The notes beneath the pieces were generated by a model, which saw only the letters and a list, made by a program, of their open reading frames with translations, was not told the origin of the DNA and made no database searches. DNA of 64,000 nt from Spongilla lacustris (taxonomy: Eukaryota; Porifera; Demospongiae; Spongillida; Spongillidae), in assembly GCA_949361645.1 (NCBI GenBank), contig OX442431.1, forward strand, positions 5,039,645 through 5,103,644. Reading direction: 5' to 3'. Of the stretch, positions 1 through 10,945 are shown in pieces. The stretch's first letter is position 1, and each line of letters opens with the position of its first letter. The position numbers and the translations under genes are program-made.

Positions 1-270
1 GCAGACAGATCGGACCATGGATGGAATATGATCGCAGAATACGAAAACGATGAACTCGGACGATGAGAAGAAGCTTGCATGAGGTATGCAATCTATATGC
101 TGTTGATTGGTGTTGAAGGCGTGTATGCATAACTCGACCATGTGCATAGCTGTTGAGTGGTGTTGGAGATGCGTACGCATATTGGGCCACGTGTAGATAG
201 ATATATAGTGTGTCTGGTGTTGGGAGTTAGTCAATCTAGGCGTCTGTATGTGTGCACTGCTGCTGTTCCC

Positions 271-306
<36 letters not shown>

Positions 307-726
307 ACTTCAATTTCCTCAGTGCAGGTTTAAGGCTTATTATGCCCAGGTGAGGAGACAAGATCCGTACGGAACTAAAGCAGACAAAGAAGTGCAAGCA
401 ATCAGTCTCAATGTCGGAATGTTTATGGTGTTAGCAGAGCGGTATAGACTACACGGTTTTTTTTTTTCCTCACACAGTGAGGTTTTTTCCCCTGAGGTGG
501 TGTGGGCCCACCACCTCTAAATAAAGTAGGCTCAAATCAAATTAGCTATATAGGTAGCTGGTCCCTGCTCTGTAGGTCGAATGTGTATGGTGCTGGTTGT
601 ACTGTGTTCTAGTGTGTGGAGCTGATGACAGTGGCGTGCACAGCAGATGACGCACCCAAATAATGGCGAAGAGTCATTGGGGAGGGTAGCGTGCATGATA
701 TAGGAGCGCTCAATTCCTCCATGTGA
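1..726. other. No recognisable gene
   Basis: No coding signal was recognised. The stretch holds an imperfect duplication (about 100-180, sharing a TGTTGA(T/G)TGGTGTTG core) and a 34-base C run at 273-306. Short open frames across the C run are low-complexity artefacts. Confidence 0.6.
273..306. repeat. Poly-C tract
   Basis: An uninterrupted run of C. Similar C or G runs recur at about 3966, 4217, 5450, 8670, 31637, 39806, 40013, 49219, 60160 and 60874, so homopolymer G/C tracts are a general property of this genome's repeats. Lengths may be inexact because such runs are error-prone in sequencing. Confidence 0.95.
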
Positions 727-1762
727 TTCTTCTCTAAGGCAGTTTATGCAGATGTCCTCCATTGTTTGGAAGAATGTGCAGCCTTTGAACTTGCACTTTC
801 AGCCACCAAACAAGTTCAGCTACCATTACGGCATGGTGGTCTTGGATTGACATCAGTCTCTAACGGCCACTCCTCCAGTATATTTATTTCATCTTTGTCC
901 AATGCTATTGATGTCACCAGTGCTCCAAATGCTTCCCATCACCTCAAACAGGCAATAGCACTCTACAACACAAAGATCAACTCTGCTGATGCAATCACAT
1001 TTGAATCAGTGACTAGCTTTCCTCCACAGCAGCACCATCTATCAGGCAAAATAGAAGACAATTCCTTTCAGACTCTTCTTATTAACAGCACAGTCTGTAC
1101 CAGAGCAAGACTCAGAGCAGTATCAGCCAGTAATGCTAATGCCTGGTTGAGAGCTATTCCTTGCATACACAATGACTTAGCTTTGGAGCCTCAAGAAATG
1201 CAAGTCCTATTAAAATGGTGGCTAGGTCTACCTGTCTTCTCAGCTGACAGTAAATGTCCCTTCTGCTCAAGTGCCCTTGATCCAGATTGCCACCACGCCC
1301 TTACATGTCGTTCTGGAGGGGACGTCATTGCACGGCACAATAAGCTGAGAGACTGTTTTGCCAATCTGTGCTCCAAAGCATGCTTATCTCCTCAACTGGA
1401 GAAAGGTCCAGGCTTAGACTTTTCTAGGCCAGCTGATGTGCTGGTGCCAAACTGGTCCCTCTCCAACCCTGCAGCTTTTGACCTGAAAGTCATTCATCCG
1501 CTTAATACGGACTTGATTCTGGAAGCGAGCTTGGTTTCAGGCAACTCTGCAGAGGTTGGTGAGATTGGAAAGCATGCCAAGAATGATGAGATGTGTGCAA
1601 GGTTGGGCTGGACATGTATTCCGTTAGTGGTGGAGGTCTATGGTGGTTGGGGATGTGAAGCCCAAGAATGCTACTCTAGATTGAGTAAGAGGCTAGCCAT
1701 GCAAGTGGGAATATGTGAAATTGAGGCACTGAGCCAAATGTACTGCCTGCTGGCTGTCACAC
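727..1762 (+). pseudogene. Non-LTR retroelement C-terminal fragment with restriction-like endonuclease
   Basis: An open frame with no ATG at its left end: it opens right after a TGA at 724 and its first possible initiator is a TTG. It therefore looks 5'-truncated. The start resembles the region after the RT palm/thumb (motif LPLRHGGLGLTS). A Cys/His cluster follows (CPFC, then H and C within CHHALTC), then a RPADVLV...AAFDLKV pattern that fits a PD-(D/E)XK-type restriction-like endonuclease, and then a conserved GW-x-CIPLVVEVYGGWG block. This order matches the C-terminus of site-specific-type non-LTR elements. The normal tail (GRLNLTLTR-like, seen in the copy at 2.7 kb) is missing: the frame runs straight into the TG-rich minisatellite at about 1763 and stops at 1815. 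Three other fragments of the family lie in the window. Family assignment is from motifs only. Confidence 0.75.
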
Positions 1763-2625
1763 TGATGTGGGATGCATGTAGTGTATGTGTGTGGTGTGGG
1801 ATGGGGTGCATGTAGTGTATGTGTGTGGTGTGGGATGGGGTGCATGTAGTGTGTGTGTGTGTGTGGTGCATGGGATGCATGTAGTGTATGTGTGTGGTGT
1901 GGGGTGCATGAAGTGTGTGTGTGGTGTGGGATGCATGTAGTGTATGTGTGTGGTGCGTGGAATGCATGTAGTGTGTGTGTGGTGTGGGGTGCATGTAGTG
2001 TGTGTGTGTGGTGCGTGGAATGCATGTAGTGTGTGTGTGGTGTGGGGTGCATGTAGTGTGTGTGTGTGGTGTGGGATGCATGTAGTGTATGTGTGTGTGG
2101 TGCGGGATGCATGCAGTGTGTGTGTGCGGTGCGTGGGATGCATGTAGTATGTGTGTGGTGTGGGGTGCATGTAGTGTATGTGTGTGGTGTGGGGTGCATG
2201 TAGTGTGTGTGTGTGGTGCGTGGAATGCATGTAGTGTGTGTGTGGTGTGGGGTGCATGTAGTGTGTGTGTGTGGTGCGTGGAATGCATGTAGTGTGTGTG
2301 TGGTGTGGGGTGCATGTAGTGTGTGTGTGTGGTGTGGGATGCATGTAGTGTATGTGTGTGGTGCGTGGAATGCATGTAGTGTGTGTGTGGTGTGGGGTGC
2401 ATGTAGTGTGTGTGTGTGGTGCGTGGAATGCATGTAGTGTGTGTGTGGTGTGGGGTGCATGTAGTGTGTGTGTATGGTGTGGGATGCATGTATTGTATGT
2501 ATGTGTGGTGCGGGATGCATGCAGTGTGTGTGTGTGCGGTGCGTGGGATGCATGTAGTATGTGTGTGGTGTGGGGTGCATGTAGTGTGTGTGTGTGGTGT
2601 GTGTGTGGTGTGTGTGTGGGGGGTG
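1763..2625. repeat. TG-rich minisatellite, about 29-bp unit
   Basis: Tandem copies of a unit built around TGCATGTAGTGTGTGTG followed by TGGTG(T/C)G(G/T)G. Units differ by small indels in the TG run and by GGGG/GGAA/GGGA variants. Long frames on both strands (runs of His/Thr/Met/Pro or Val/Cys/Gly) are translation of the repeat and not genes. The array starts exactly where the retroelement fragment loses its tail. Confidence 0.95.
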
Positions 2626-2640
2626 GTGCTAGCCTCGTCC

Positions 2641-2687
2641 CCAGGCCCTGTTTTATTAAAGTTACGGGGGTAAAAAACAGGGCCTGG
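2641..2687. repeat. Short perfect hairpin
   Basis: CCAGGCCCTGTTTTA at 2641 is mirrored by TAAAAAACAGGGCCTGG ending at 2687, around a loop of about 15 bases. It sits between the minisatellite and the 3' tail of the next retroelement fragment. It could be a tiny MITE or a paired element end; no target duplication was recognised. Confidence 0.7.
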
Positions 2688-2691
2688 TAGA

Positions 2692-2965
2692 ATATTATTA
2701 TTATTTATTATTTATTTATTTTTTCCTATCGCAATATGAATAATTATGTAACATATGCACATCATACAGAAAACTTACACTAAAGAGTTCAATATGAGCA
2801 CCGTAACATCTATTTTGGCTGGCCAGGATAGCCCTGGCCACAGACCTGGTCAGGGTCAGGTTTAAGCGACCATAAATGTCAGCTGTTGCCTTTGATTTTG
2901 ACACACTGTGGCTTGCAGCAAGTAGAGAGGCTAGGCGGGAAAATGTCTCTTGGGCCTCCACCCCC
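2692..2965 (-). pseudogene. 3' end of the same endonuclease-type non-LTR retroelement
   Basis: Read on the minus strand, the fragment begins near 2961 with EAQETFSRLASLLA. It continues to IYGRLNLTLTRSVARAIL, the C-terminal signature also found at 53.1 kb. It ends in an A/T-rich tail of TTA/TTTA repeats (2692-2720 on the plus strand), as expected for a non-LTR 3' end. The upstream part is absent, so this is a heavily 5'-truncated insertion of about 270 bp. Confidence 0.65.
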
Positions 2966-3630
2966 CAATTCCCTGAAAGCTCGCGCGGGAGGGCCCCTCC
3001 CCCCTGGTTGATTTAAAGTCCGCGACAGCATCGAGGAAGTAAAATTAACATGCCACTTTTTATCCATCTTTGGTGTATTTGGGGTCCGAATAGTAGGCGC
3101 GATACATTATTTTCAGTACCCCAATTCGTTTAACAAAAAATTCGACGACATAATTATTCATGATCGTTAACACTAAGCTACTAATTACCTTCATGAATGA
3201 AGGTACAAAGGGTGTATAATTAACCCTAAGCAAACTATGGATTCGCAGTTAGTTTTGTGAGTTGTTTTTGTTTACACAAGGTAAAGATGGCGCCAGTAAT
3301 GAGGCAAAAACGTGTTTTTGAAAACGTACCAAACCGATAACATGTAAGAAGTATACGAGAATTTTTGCATTTAGGGGTACAGTTACACATACAATCAAAA
3401 TATTTTTGGATGCGTTACTAAATAATACTCGAATTGGAATTTTTAAAAATTAAGTATCCTCAATACACTTGAAAATATTGACAAGCTTCTGAGCGGCACA
3501 GGTGTCAATATTGGCAAGCTTTTGAGCGGCACAGGTGTCCATTTTTATAGTATTCATAGCTGAAATGTTTTACAACATAGCATGAATTTAATGTTTTCAT
3601 TAAGAAGCCATTAACGTTTACTTCCTCGAT
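2966..3630. other. No recognisable gene
   Basis: A/T-rich sequence without a convincing exon. It contains a 45-bp near-duplication (GCTTTTGAGCGGCACAGGTG-type motif at about 3485 and 3522). Confidence 0.5.
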
Positions 3631-3631
3631 G

Positions 3632-3955
3632 GTTTAATAATCTACATGTACGTTACCTCGGATACAAATGAGCGGAAATCTATGTTTTGACAGATGTATA
3701 TATTACCAGGCTGAGCACATGCAGTGAAGAAAGCTTCCTAGCGTCTCAAAATTGCATTGCGATCGACAGGTCGATCACTAAGTCCTGTATGCTACGAAGA
3801 AACAGTTGTGTACTACTTGAACATGACCCATTCATTGTTTGCATATGCTCAACGTGTTTTTTTTTTTGTGTGTGTTGCAATTCGAAGTGTAACGGCTGAC
3901 GGACGCTAACTTACCGTTGAGATAGTGTCCATCGTATCAATACCGGTGTCACAGG
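3632..3955. repeat. Segmental duplication, copy A
   Basis: This block (AATAATCTAC...CTAACTTACCGTTGAG...ATCGTATCAATACCGG) recurs at 4535-5107 with scattered substitutions. In copy A the two halves are joined by a short T-rich stretch at about 3859-3886. In copy B a retroelement tail sits at that point, so copy A approximates the state before insertion or after loss. Confidence 0.8.
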
Positions 3956-3959
3956 CATA

Positions 3960-4270
3960 CGGGTCCCCCCCCCCCCCCATTTTGGGTCCGGGGGGAGGCA
4001 ACTGGGTCCCCCCCGGACCCAGTTGCCTAGGCATGTGGGTCCCCCCGGACCTAGATGCCTAGATGTAAAAAATTAATTATCCCGGACCCAAATGCCTAGG
4101 CAACCTGGTCCCCCCCCCCGGACCCATGCAGCTGCCTGTAATATACTTATATATAAACATTTTACAGAGAAAGCATATATGTTTCGTGACCATAGGCGTC
4201 CGCTCGATGAGGCGCAAGGGGGGGGGGGGGGGGGAGGTGGGCGTATGCCCACCTCCCCTGCGTACCCCAA
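3960..4270. repeat. G/C-homopolymer repeat with GCCTAGGCA palindromes
   Basis: Repeated modules of the form GCCTAGGCA(A/T)...GGGTCC plus C or G runs, alternating in orientation. The same modules form the tandem duplication at 5103-5520. Small frames of poly-Gly or poly-Pro are artefacts. Confidence 0.7.
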
Positions 4271-4534
4271 CTAATTAATATCCATAGCGGTTAACAATCG
4301 ATTGCATTGAGTACCTACTTTGTTATTGAACGGCACAACATTCCCCGTCCATTGTATATCGCTCGTTGAGTGGTATATGCTGTTCAATAACGATGGCTTG
4401 CTTGTGACTTCTAAAATTTTTACTTATTATAGTGCTGTCGGAAGTACTGATTTTGTTTTGAAACTGCATATGGCTTTCATGTAGAAATATTCCATGCACT
4501 GCACTGAAAGCTTCCGCGTCTCGCGCGGGAGGGC

Positions 4535-5107
4535 TGGTTGATGTAATAATCTACGTTGCCTCCGGAGCTCTGGATACAAATGAGCAGAAGCCTAAGTTTT
4601 GACAGATGTATGTATTACCCGGCTGAGAACATGCAGACTGATGCAGTGAAGAAAGTTTCCTAGCGTGTCTCAAAATTACATTGCGATCGACATGCAGGTA
4701 AATCATTAAGTCCTGTATGATACGAAGAAACAGTTGTGTACACCTTGAACATGACCCATTCATTGTTTGTATATGCTCAACATGTTTTATTTTTATTTTT
4801 TATCGTATCGTAATAATTACACAATAATAACACACTAAATACTTACAGACTACTACAAAGTACCTAAGCCTAACTAATGTTTCAGACATAGGCTACTCAA
4901 ATGATTGGGGCAGACTTCTCGTCAAAATAGCTCTTGCTACGAGTTAGCACCAGACTAAGTCTGCCAAAATGATCAGCAGTGACCTTACTTTTCGGCAAAG
5001 AAACACAGATGGCAAGCCCAGTGGCTGTTACAAAGTGTAACGGCTGACGGACGCTAACTTACCGTTGAGAAAGTAACAACAAATGTGTCTATCGTATCAA
5101 AACCGGT
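4535..5107. repeat. Segmental duplication, copy B
   Basis: Second copy of the 3632-3955 block, interrupted between TGCTCAACATG and AAGTGTAACGGCTGACGG by about 250 bp of retroelement 3' sequence (4786-5033). Confidence 0.8.
4786..5033 (-). pseudogene. Retroelement 3' fragment inside duplication copy B
   Basis: On the minus strand, 4915-4985 encodes pieces of the GRL(N/S)L..LTR...ARAIL signature of the endonuclease-type non-LTR family, spread over two frames by an indel. The plus-strand left edge is a T/A-rich tail (TTTTATTTTTATTTTTTATCG), which is the polyadenylated-like 3' end. The homologous position in copy A lacks this sequence, which shows it to be an insertion. Confidence 0.6.
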
Positions 5108-5520
5108 GGTGCCAATAAATAAAACGCATCAGCCTGATCAGGAAACTCGGTCCCCCCCTCCGCCCCCTACCCGGACAAAGATGCCTGGATGTACAAATAA
5201 TTACCCAGACCCATATGCCTAGGCATTTGGGTCCGGGGGGGGGGGGACCCAGTTGCCTAGGCATATGGGTCCCCCCGGACCCAATATAGGGGGGGACCCA
5301 CATGCCTGTGACACCGGCCGGTGCCAGTAAATAAAACGCATCAGGAAACTCGGTCCCCCCCTCCCCTCCGCCCCCTACCCGGACCAAGATGCCTGGATGT
5401 ACAGATAATTACCCGGACCCTATTGCCTACTGCCTAGGCATTTGGGTCCGGGGGGGGGGGGAGGGGGGGGGGAGGGGGGGGGGGGGGGGGGGGGGGGAAA
5501 CCACATGCCTGTGACACCGG
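5103..5520. repeat. Tandem duplication of G/C-run module, about 215-bp unit
   Basis: Two copies beginning near 5103 and 5315, each with GTGCCA(A/G)TAAATAAAACGC, a C-rich stretch and the GGATGTAC(A)...GCCTAGGCA module. The second copy ends in a long G run at about 5449-5498. Confidence 0.8.
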
Positions 5521-5610
5521 CCGGCCGGGACTTGTTCCAATTAGTCAGCCGCGGTTGGCTGCCAGTGCAATGGCAAAACGCTCGGTGTAAGTCCTGCTCG
5601 TGCGTTCGAA

Positions 5611-5757
5611 ATGCGGCGATACAATCTAATCAATGGTGTACTAACTGTTCTGCTGCTAAAAATAGCTGCTCAGTGTTCAAATTCAACTACACTAACTGTT
5701 ACCTTGCCTTCGTGTATTGGTGATAATCTGCCTCGGAGCTCCACTGTTGAACTTCAG
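5611..5757 (+). CDS. Possible first exon with signal peptide
   Basis: An ATG at 5611 opens 49 codons that end exactly at a CAG|GTTAGA donor-like site (5757/5758), in phase 0. The N-terminus is MRRYNLINGVLTVLLLKIAA, a basic start followed by a hydrophobic stretch and a plausible cleavage site. Behind it lies a Ser/Thr-rich stretch with two cysteines. This is what a first exon of a secreted or surface protein looks like. No downstream exon was found, and the open frame alone (84 codons without splicing) is not strong evidence. Confidence 0.25.
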
Positions 5758-7538
5758 GTTAGAGCGCCATCATCAATACCAGAATGCTTTGTTAATACCG
5801 CCTCTAGTTCTGCTTGGTCACCTGATTCTGACAATTCTTTACGTCAACTTCCCTATAACGCGTAAACATTACGTCGTTAGTACCCGGCGGTACGATCAGT
5901 ACATCAAGCAACTAGGCAATGTTTATGATCAATCAATCATGAGCACGAGCATCGGCGTTAAGAGTGTTGGACGCAAATTGAGCAAATTGCGCTGCATGCG
6001 CAAATTTTGTGAATCCCCTATTTGCGCAACAAGTCAGTCATACTAATGCAGGTTCGTTTTTTAAATTGCGCTAAGTTGCGCAATTTGTGAATTATGCCAA
6101 GAATCTCATTTCAACCTTGATAAATGGCATGAGATTTACACACCTATCTTACTAGGGGCAACATTCATTTCAACATGCAAACCACTCATACTCATGCATT
6201 GTGTACATTTATCAGTTCATCCTTTGGCACATATGGTGCAATTTCAGTCAATCTCTATAAATACTATGTTCACTGGACTTGAGATACCATGCACTATGCA
6301 TAGAGAGCATACATAGGGTCATGTGTTTATCTTCAGTCTTCAGCTGGCATGCAATATACATACATGTATGTGTACTCTGTTTTGGGCCTTCCTGACGTTA
6401 TTGACTCCAATGGAAATTGCAAAATCTGTTTTTTTTTTAGACTAGCACTCAAGAAAATGTGACCTTAACTTTGCCTGTTCATATTCACAAATCTTTGGGA
6501 CAGTGTATATATTGTCATGGAGCAAAGCTGAGCATGAAGAGAGCGAAGAGTGTGACCCTATGAATAGGGGCCAGGGTGCAGAATGCAAGGAGGGCAGATT
6601 GATGAAAGGGGGTCCATACTCCGAAAGGATGACGGTGAACTCATCTGTGTCACCTGTGACTAGGAGTAGCAGGGTATAAAAGGAGAGGAAGCATTCGTTA
6701 AGAGAGCTGGAGGAGAGAGTGGATAGGCAGTATTGGTTTTTTTGTCTTGCGTAGATCACATCATATGGAGAAATCAACGGACACGAAAGTTGCGGTTTGT
6801 AAATTTTTGGATTTCATTCCGCGGTACGTTCCATAGAGAATGTATGGCGTTTTTACTAACTTGATTATTATTTACTTAACTAACGGACCTGCAACTTTTG
6901 CCACCCTCTAATACTACTCTAAATGATGTTTAAATGTAGGCAATTTCAAATTTTATACCTTGTATCGTCCAAAATTCTGGGACCATTTCTGAAAATATGA
7001 TATTCCATAGACTTGTACAGAAAATGGAAAAAAATCATGCTAATTAAGATATTCCATTAGTTATAACTAATGAACAGTGGGGGGTTAGAACTTTTGCCAC
7101 CCTCTGAAACAATTCTACAACTATCCAAATAATATAATATACGAAAAAAAGTGGATGTTGTCGTGAAGAATTTGGGGACCATTTTTAAAAATAGTAAATC
7201 AGTTTTGGTGCAATAAGGCGCCATTTTTAAATGGCGTTTCTATGTGTTGCCATAGATATTTAGTAAAATCAAGGATATTCCATAGTTTATAAAATGAGAC
7301 TAGGACATGCCAGCATTTTGCAAAGCTGGAGTTGAGCAGAGGGCGTGGTGGGCCAGGTGCCGCCCCGTGCCGGGGGTAACTACTTACTTAACTGTACTAG
7401 TACATGCCATGGAATACTAAAAGCTTCGAGTCTGTGTTTTCTGCAAGACAGATCGATGTATTGAAATGATGTTAGGCTGCTTACCTCGACCGGCTGCTCA
7501 GACAAAAGATGTAGGCCTACACGTAGCTGTAGCTGGAT
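5758..7538. other. No recognisable gene
   Basis: Mostly A/T-rich sequence. The phrase ACTTTTGCCACCCTCT occurs twice (about 6893 and 7091), showing a diverged internal duplication. A minus-strand frame at 6442-6777 (111 codons) has no recognisable domain. Confidence 0.45.
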
Positions 7539-7613
7539 CTGAGCTATCCGAGTGCATCCTGAGGTATCGAGACTCTACAGTGGCGACGAGGGTGGATGGG
7601 ATAGCTAAGAAGG

Positions 7614-8504
7614 ATGGCAGGGGAGTATGACGCGTCAACGGAAGACTGGTTGAGTTAATACGTCGAGCGGCTAGAACATTTCTTCCTGACAAATAAAGTG
7701 GAAGCCGAACAGAAACAGGACGCTTTCCTCGCCTGTATTACATTTAGCCCGCTCCGAGCGCTCGTAGCACCCCAGAAATTGAAAGACCGAACGTACGAGC
7801 AACTGGTCGCAGCCTTAACGACACACGTAGCGCCTAAACCTCTAGTCATCGCAGAACGTACGGTTCCACAAACGGGACAAAAGGAGGGAGAAAGTGTGAT
7901 ATGTGGTATGCAGCAAGTTTGCAGAACTGTGCGTTTGGTGCGACGTTATCAGAGACGCTGAGAGACAGGGTGTTCTTTGGTATGAGGGACGAGGGGGTAC
8001 AGAAGAGACTCCTCACAAAGGCAGACCTCACTTTTGCCAAGGAGCTGGAGACAGCGGAAATAGCGGAAAGGGAGACTAAAGACGCGCAGAACAGTTGCAG
8101 AGTGTCACAAAACAGGAAGTACATCAAGTGGCAGCACCACCAAGAAGGGGGAGACCGTCAGGCCTAGGGGCTTGCAACAGGTGTGGAGGAGCGCATGATA
8201 CTCAACAGTGCAGGTTCAGAAACAAAGTTTGCATGAAATGGGGGCAAATTGAGAGGGCGTGTTGTGCAAAGAAAAGGGCAGAAGGAACAGGTGTTGGAAA
8301 GGGTGTACCCACTAGAGACCACTCTGTGAAGGAACTAAAGGGGGACAATGAAAGCAAAGAAGAATGGGACAGACTGCAATGGGGATCACTACATGGCCTA
8401 GCAAAAGACAAGAGAAATGGAATGAAACAGAGGACAATGGGTAAACCTATATGTATGTGGAGTTCATCATGAATGAACAACTGCTATGTATCAATACAAT
8501 TGGT
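7614..8504 (+). pseudogene. gag: Gypsy gag (and start of protease), broken
   Basis: ATG at 7614, followed by a TAA after 14 codons. The same frame resumes with YVERLEHFF and runs to about 7880 (gag capsid-like helices). The frame shifts near 7890 and continues to about 8090 (LRDRVFFGMRDEGVQKRLL, typical of metazoan Gypsy gag). It then shifts again into a nucleocapsid region with a CNRCGGAHDTQQC knuckle and a second, damaged knuckle in which the expected Cys and His are replaced (CMKWGQIERACC). Downstream, the part that should reach the protease active site reads NTIG instead of D(S/T)G, and the minisatellite begins right there. One stop, two frameshifts and lost zinc ligands mark it as non-functional. 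Confidence 0.75.
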
Positions 8505-8665
8505 TGTACCCCAAATTGTACAGGCCTGTACAATTTTATAGGCCTGTACCACTGTACAGGCCACTACCCCTCCCTGTACAGGCCTCCCTGTACCAGCCAT
8601 TACCCTTGTACAGGCCTGCACCCCTGTACAAGCCTGTACTCTTGTACAGTCCTGTACACCCCCCC

Positions 8666-8696
<31 letters not shown>

Positions 8697-9230
8697 AGTA
8701 CAAGCCTGTACCCCTGTCCAGGCCACTACCCCTCCCTGTACACGCCATTACCCTTGTACAGGCCAGCACCCCTGTACAAGCCTGTACCCTTGTACAGTCC
8801 TGTACCCCCAACCCCCCCCCCCCCCCCCCCCCACCCACCCCAGTACAGGCCTGCATGTACCCCTGTCCTGGCTTGTACCCTGTACCCCTCCCTGCATGTA
8901 CACGCCTTTACCCCTGTACAAGCCTGTACCCACTGTACAGTCCTGTACACCCCCCCCCCCCCCCCGCCAGTACAGGCCTGTACCCCTGTCCAGGCTTGTA
9001 TCCCTGTACCCCTCCTTGAACATGCCTGCATCCCTGAGCAGGCCTGTACCACTGTTCATGGAGGGGTACATGCCTGCATCCCTGAGCAGGCCTGTACCAC
9101 TGTTCATGGAGGGGTACATGCCTGCATCCCTGAGCAGGCCTGTACCCCTCCGTGAACAGTGGTACAGGCCTATACCTCTCCCTGTACCCTTTCACAGGAT
9201 TGTACTGCTGTACATGTATAGTTCATGTCT
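8505..9230. repeat. CTGTACAGGCC minisatellite with C runs
   Basis: Tandem variants of CAGGCCTGTACCCCTGTACA, with blocks separated by C runs at about 8650-8697, 8813-8835 and 8950-8967. A cleaner 55-bp sub-repeat (CCTGCATCCCTGAGCAGG plus GTTCATGGAGGGGTACATG) is repeated three times at 9026-9150. The core is a self-complementary CTGTACAG, so frames appear on both strands; none is a gene. Confidence 0.95.
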
Positions 9231-9249
9231 CTACTCAAAGCATGGCTTT

Positions 9250-9660
9250 ATAACCGGACCTCTTCTGTAGTTTTGGGTGGCCATCCCTCCTGAATAGGCT
9301 GAAACACCCTTGCTAACACCAGGTCCCTTAATTGTTGTTGTTCTTCCTAATTCTGCCACCTCAACCAGGAGGGTTTGTAGTTGGGAATGTCCCTCCTTCC
9401 TCCTCGTCCATTTGTGTCATCTGCATGTCGGCCACCACTGGGAGACGTGAAAGTGCATCAGCATTTGTGTGCTGAGTGGTACTCTTGTACCTGATATCAA
9501 GACAGGGCTAGCCTACCGCATATACCAATGCAACCGTGCTGCTGTCACTGCTGGTAATCCCTTTTCAGGGTTGAGAATGGACAACAAGGGATGGTGGTCT
9601 GTCACCAGTGTGAAATGGGGAGGAACTGTGATGTCCGGAAACATTCAGTGATTAGAGATA
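9250..9660 (-). pseudogene. pol: Gypsy RNase H fragment, inverted
   Basis: On the minus strand the fragment carries the end of a Gypsy RNase H domain: LVTDHHPLLSILNPEKG at about 9610-9560, then AARLHWY, then NADALSRLPVV at about 9465-9435. The latter is the hallmark of the RNase H to integrase junction. Further downstream the reading frame is broken by stops. Its orientation is opposite to the neighbouring gag, so an inversion or a second element is involved. Confidence 0.75.
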
Positions 9661-10284
9661 TATAGGATCACGTGTGTGTATGTGATTATGTGTATGATTC
9701 AGTATAATGAATGAATGGTTGTTGATGTTGTGAGCTATCCGAGTGCATCCTGAGGTATCGAGTGTCTGAGAAACAAACCAGCCTAGGACGCCATTGCATG
9801 TGGTTGAATCTTTTGAAACATGATCACATGTACATGTACAACAGTGCTTTGTTGTGACACCTGCAGTTAAATTAACACAACAGTAACGCTACATTACATC
9901 CATAGTGACATCCATGCACATGCACTGTTCCTTCTGATTGTTCCTGCAGCTAGTGAGCGTTGTATGTAAAAAATCAATTTAAGCTGACACTTGAACTCCC
10001 TGAAATAAAAATGCAGTGATTACTAGAATACACCTGAACACACATATTGCATACTGTAGAAGAGAACAGGTTAACTTACGTCCTTTTCTTCAACCCAATA
10101 TAAGTGTCTTCTTAACCACTTTACAACACTAGATAAACTATTCTTCCATTCTGGAAAGCATGGTATTATACAGTTTTATTTTGTTTTTTTAAAACAAACC
10201 CAGCTAGCTTACCTTTTTCCTTTCACACACGATCCTTTCAGCCGGATAGTACTTCATTTGACATGCGCTATAAGATGAGAGCCA

Positions 10285-10445
10285 GGGCCAGCGGCGTGAA
10301 TGGGGATAAGGGGAGGAAAGGAGAGAGGAGGAGCGAGAGTGATGGGAGGGAGGGGGAGGTAGGGAAATTGACGGGATGAGGAGGGAGGGAGGGAGATGGA
10401 AGGGGAGGTAAGGAAATTGAAGGGAGGAGGAAAAGAGAAAGTATT
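10285..10445. repeat. Purine-rich (GGGA/GGAG) tract
   Basis: An almost pure G/A stretch. The two overlapping Pro/Ser/Leu-rich minus-strand frames are composition artefacts. A similar tract lies at 19735-19815. Confidence 0.85.
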
Positions 10446-10825
10446 ATTTTGTACAGGTTGTGGTGGCAGTTTGTATATGCCAAAACATTGAGTGTCTGAC
10501 TGGCTAAATACAATTGAGGGATTCATGAAAGTTTGTGTTATGATGTTCTACTTCCATTGCTGCAGTATTATTGTAGGAAGTCTTCCCTTCATATGTACAG
10601 TTAAATGGCATGTTTGTGAACCCTGGATTAATTGACAGAACAGCAAGTGACATGCCACGTGTACACCAGGGGGTAGGTGCGGTAAATCCCTGATGTTATA
10701 GGAAGTACATGCATGTAATGGTGTGCTTCTTGTACACGTAACATCTGTAGCAAATGCATGACTGGAAACCGTAAGTGATACTGGCAGATGTTGCCTATTC
10801 CTGCCTCCTCCCCCACGTTCAGCTG

Positions 10826-10826
<1 letters not shown>

Positions 10827-10904
<78 letters not shown>

Positions 10905-10945
10905 CGCGTGTGTGTTGTGTGTGTGTGTGTGTGAGTACATGTATG
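10827..10945. repeat. (TG)n microsatellite
   Basis: A TG run of about 70 bases, followed by CGCGCGTGCGCG and further TG dinucleotides. Confidence 0.95.

Larger units (their letters stand above)
7539..9765 (+). mobile_element. Remnant of a Ty3/Gypsy LTR retrotransposon
   Basis: A 32-base string beginning GAGCTATCCGAGTGCATCCT occurs at about 7541 and again at 9731, bracketing gag and pol debris. At the left copy it is followed by CTACAGTGGCGACGAGG, the usual arrangement where a Gypsy LTR ends and the leader begins. I read the two strings as remnants of the 5' and 3' LTR ends. Inside are a frameshifted gag-pro start (plus strand), a large CTGTACAGGCC minisatellite, and an RNase H fragment in the opposite orientation. 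The element is therefore rearranged and dead. Full LTR borders could not be defined. Confidence 0.6.

Noticed and set aside
1671..2690. Several long frames on both strands in the TG-rich region
   Set aside because: They are the minisatellite read in different frames.
6442..6777. A 111-codon minus-strand frame
   Set aside because: No recognisable domain, splice context or conserved composition; compatible with chance.
8451..9270. Pro/Tyr/Cys-rich frames resembling a secreted repeat protein
   Set aside because: They follow the CTGTACAGGCC minisatellite and C runs in every frame and on both strands.
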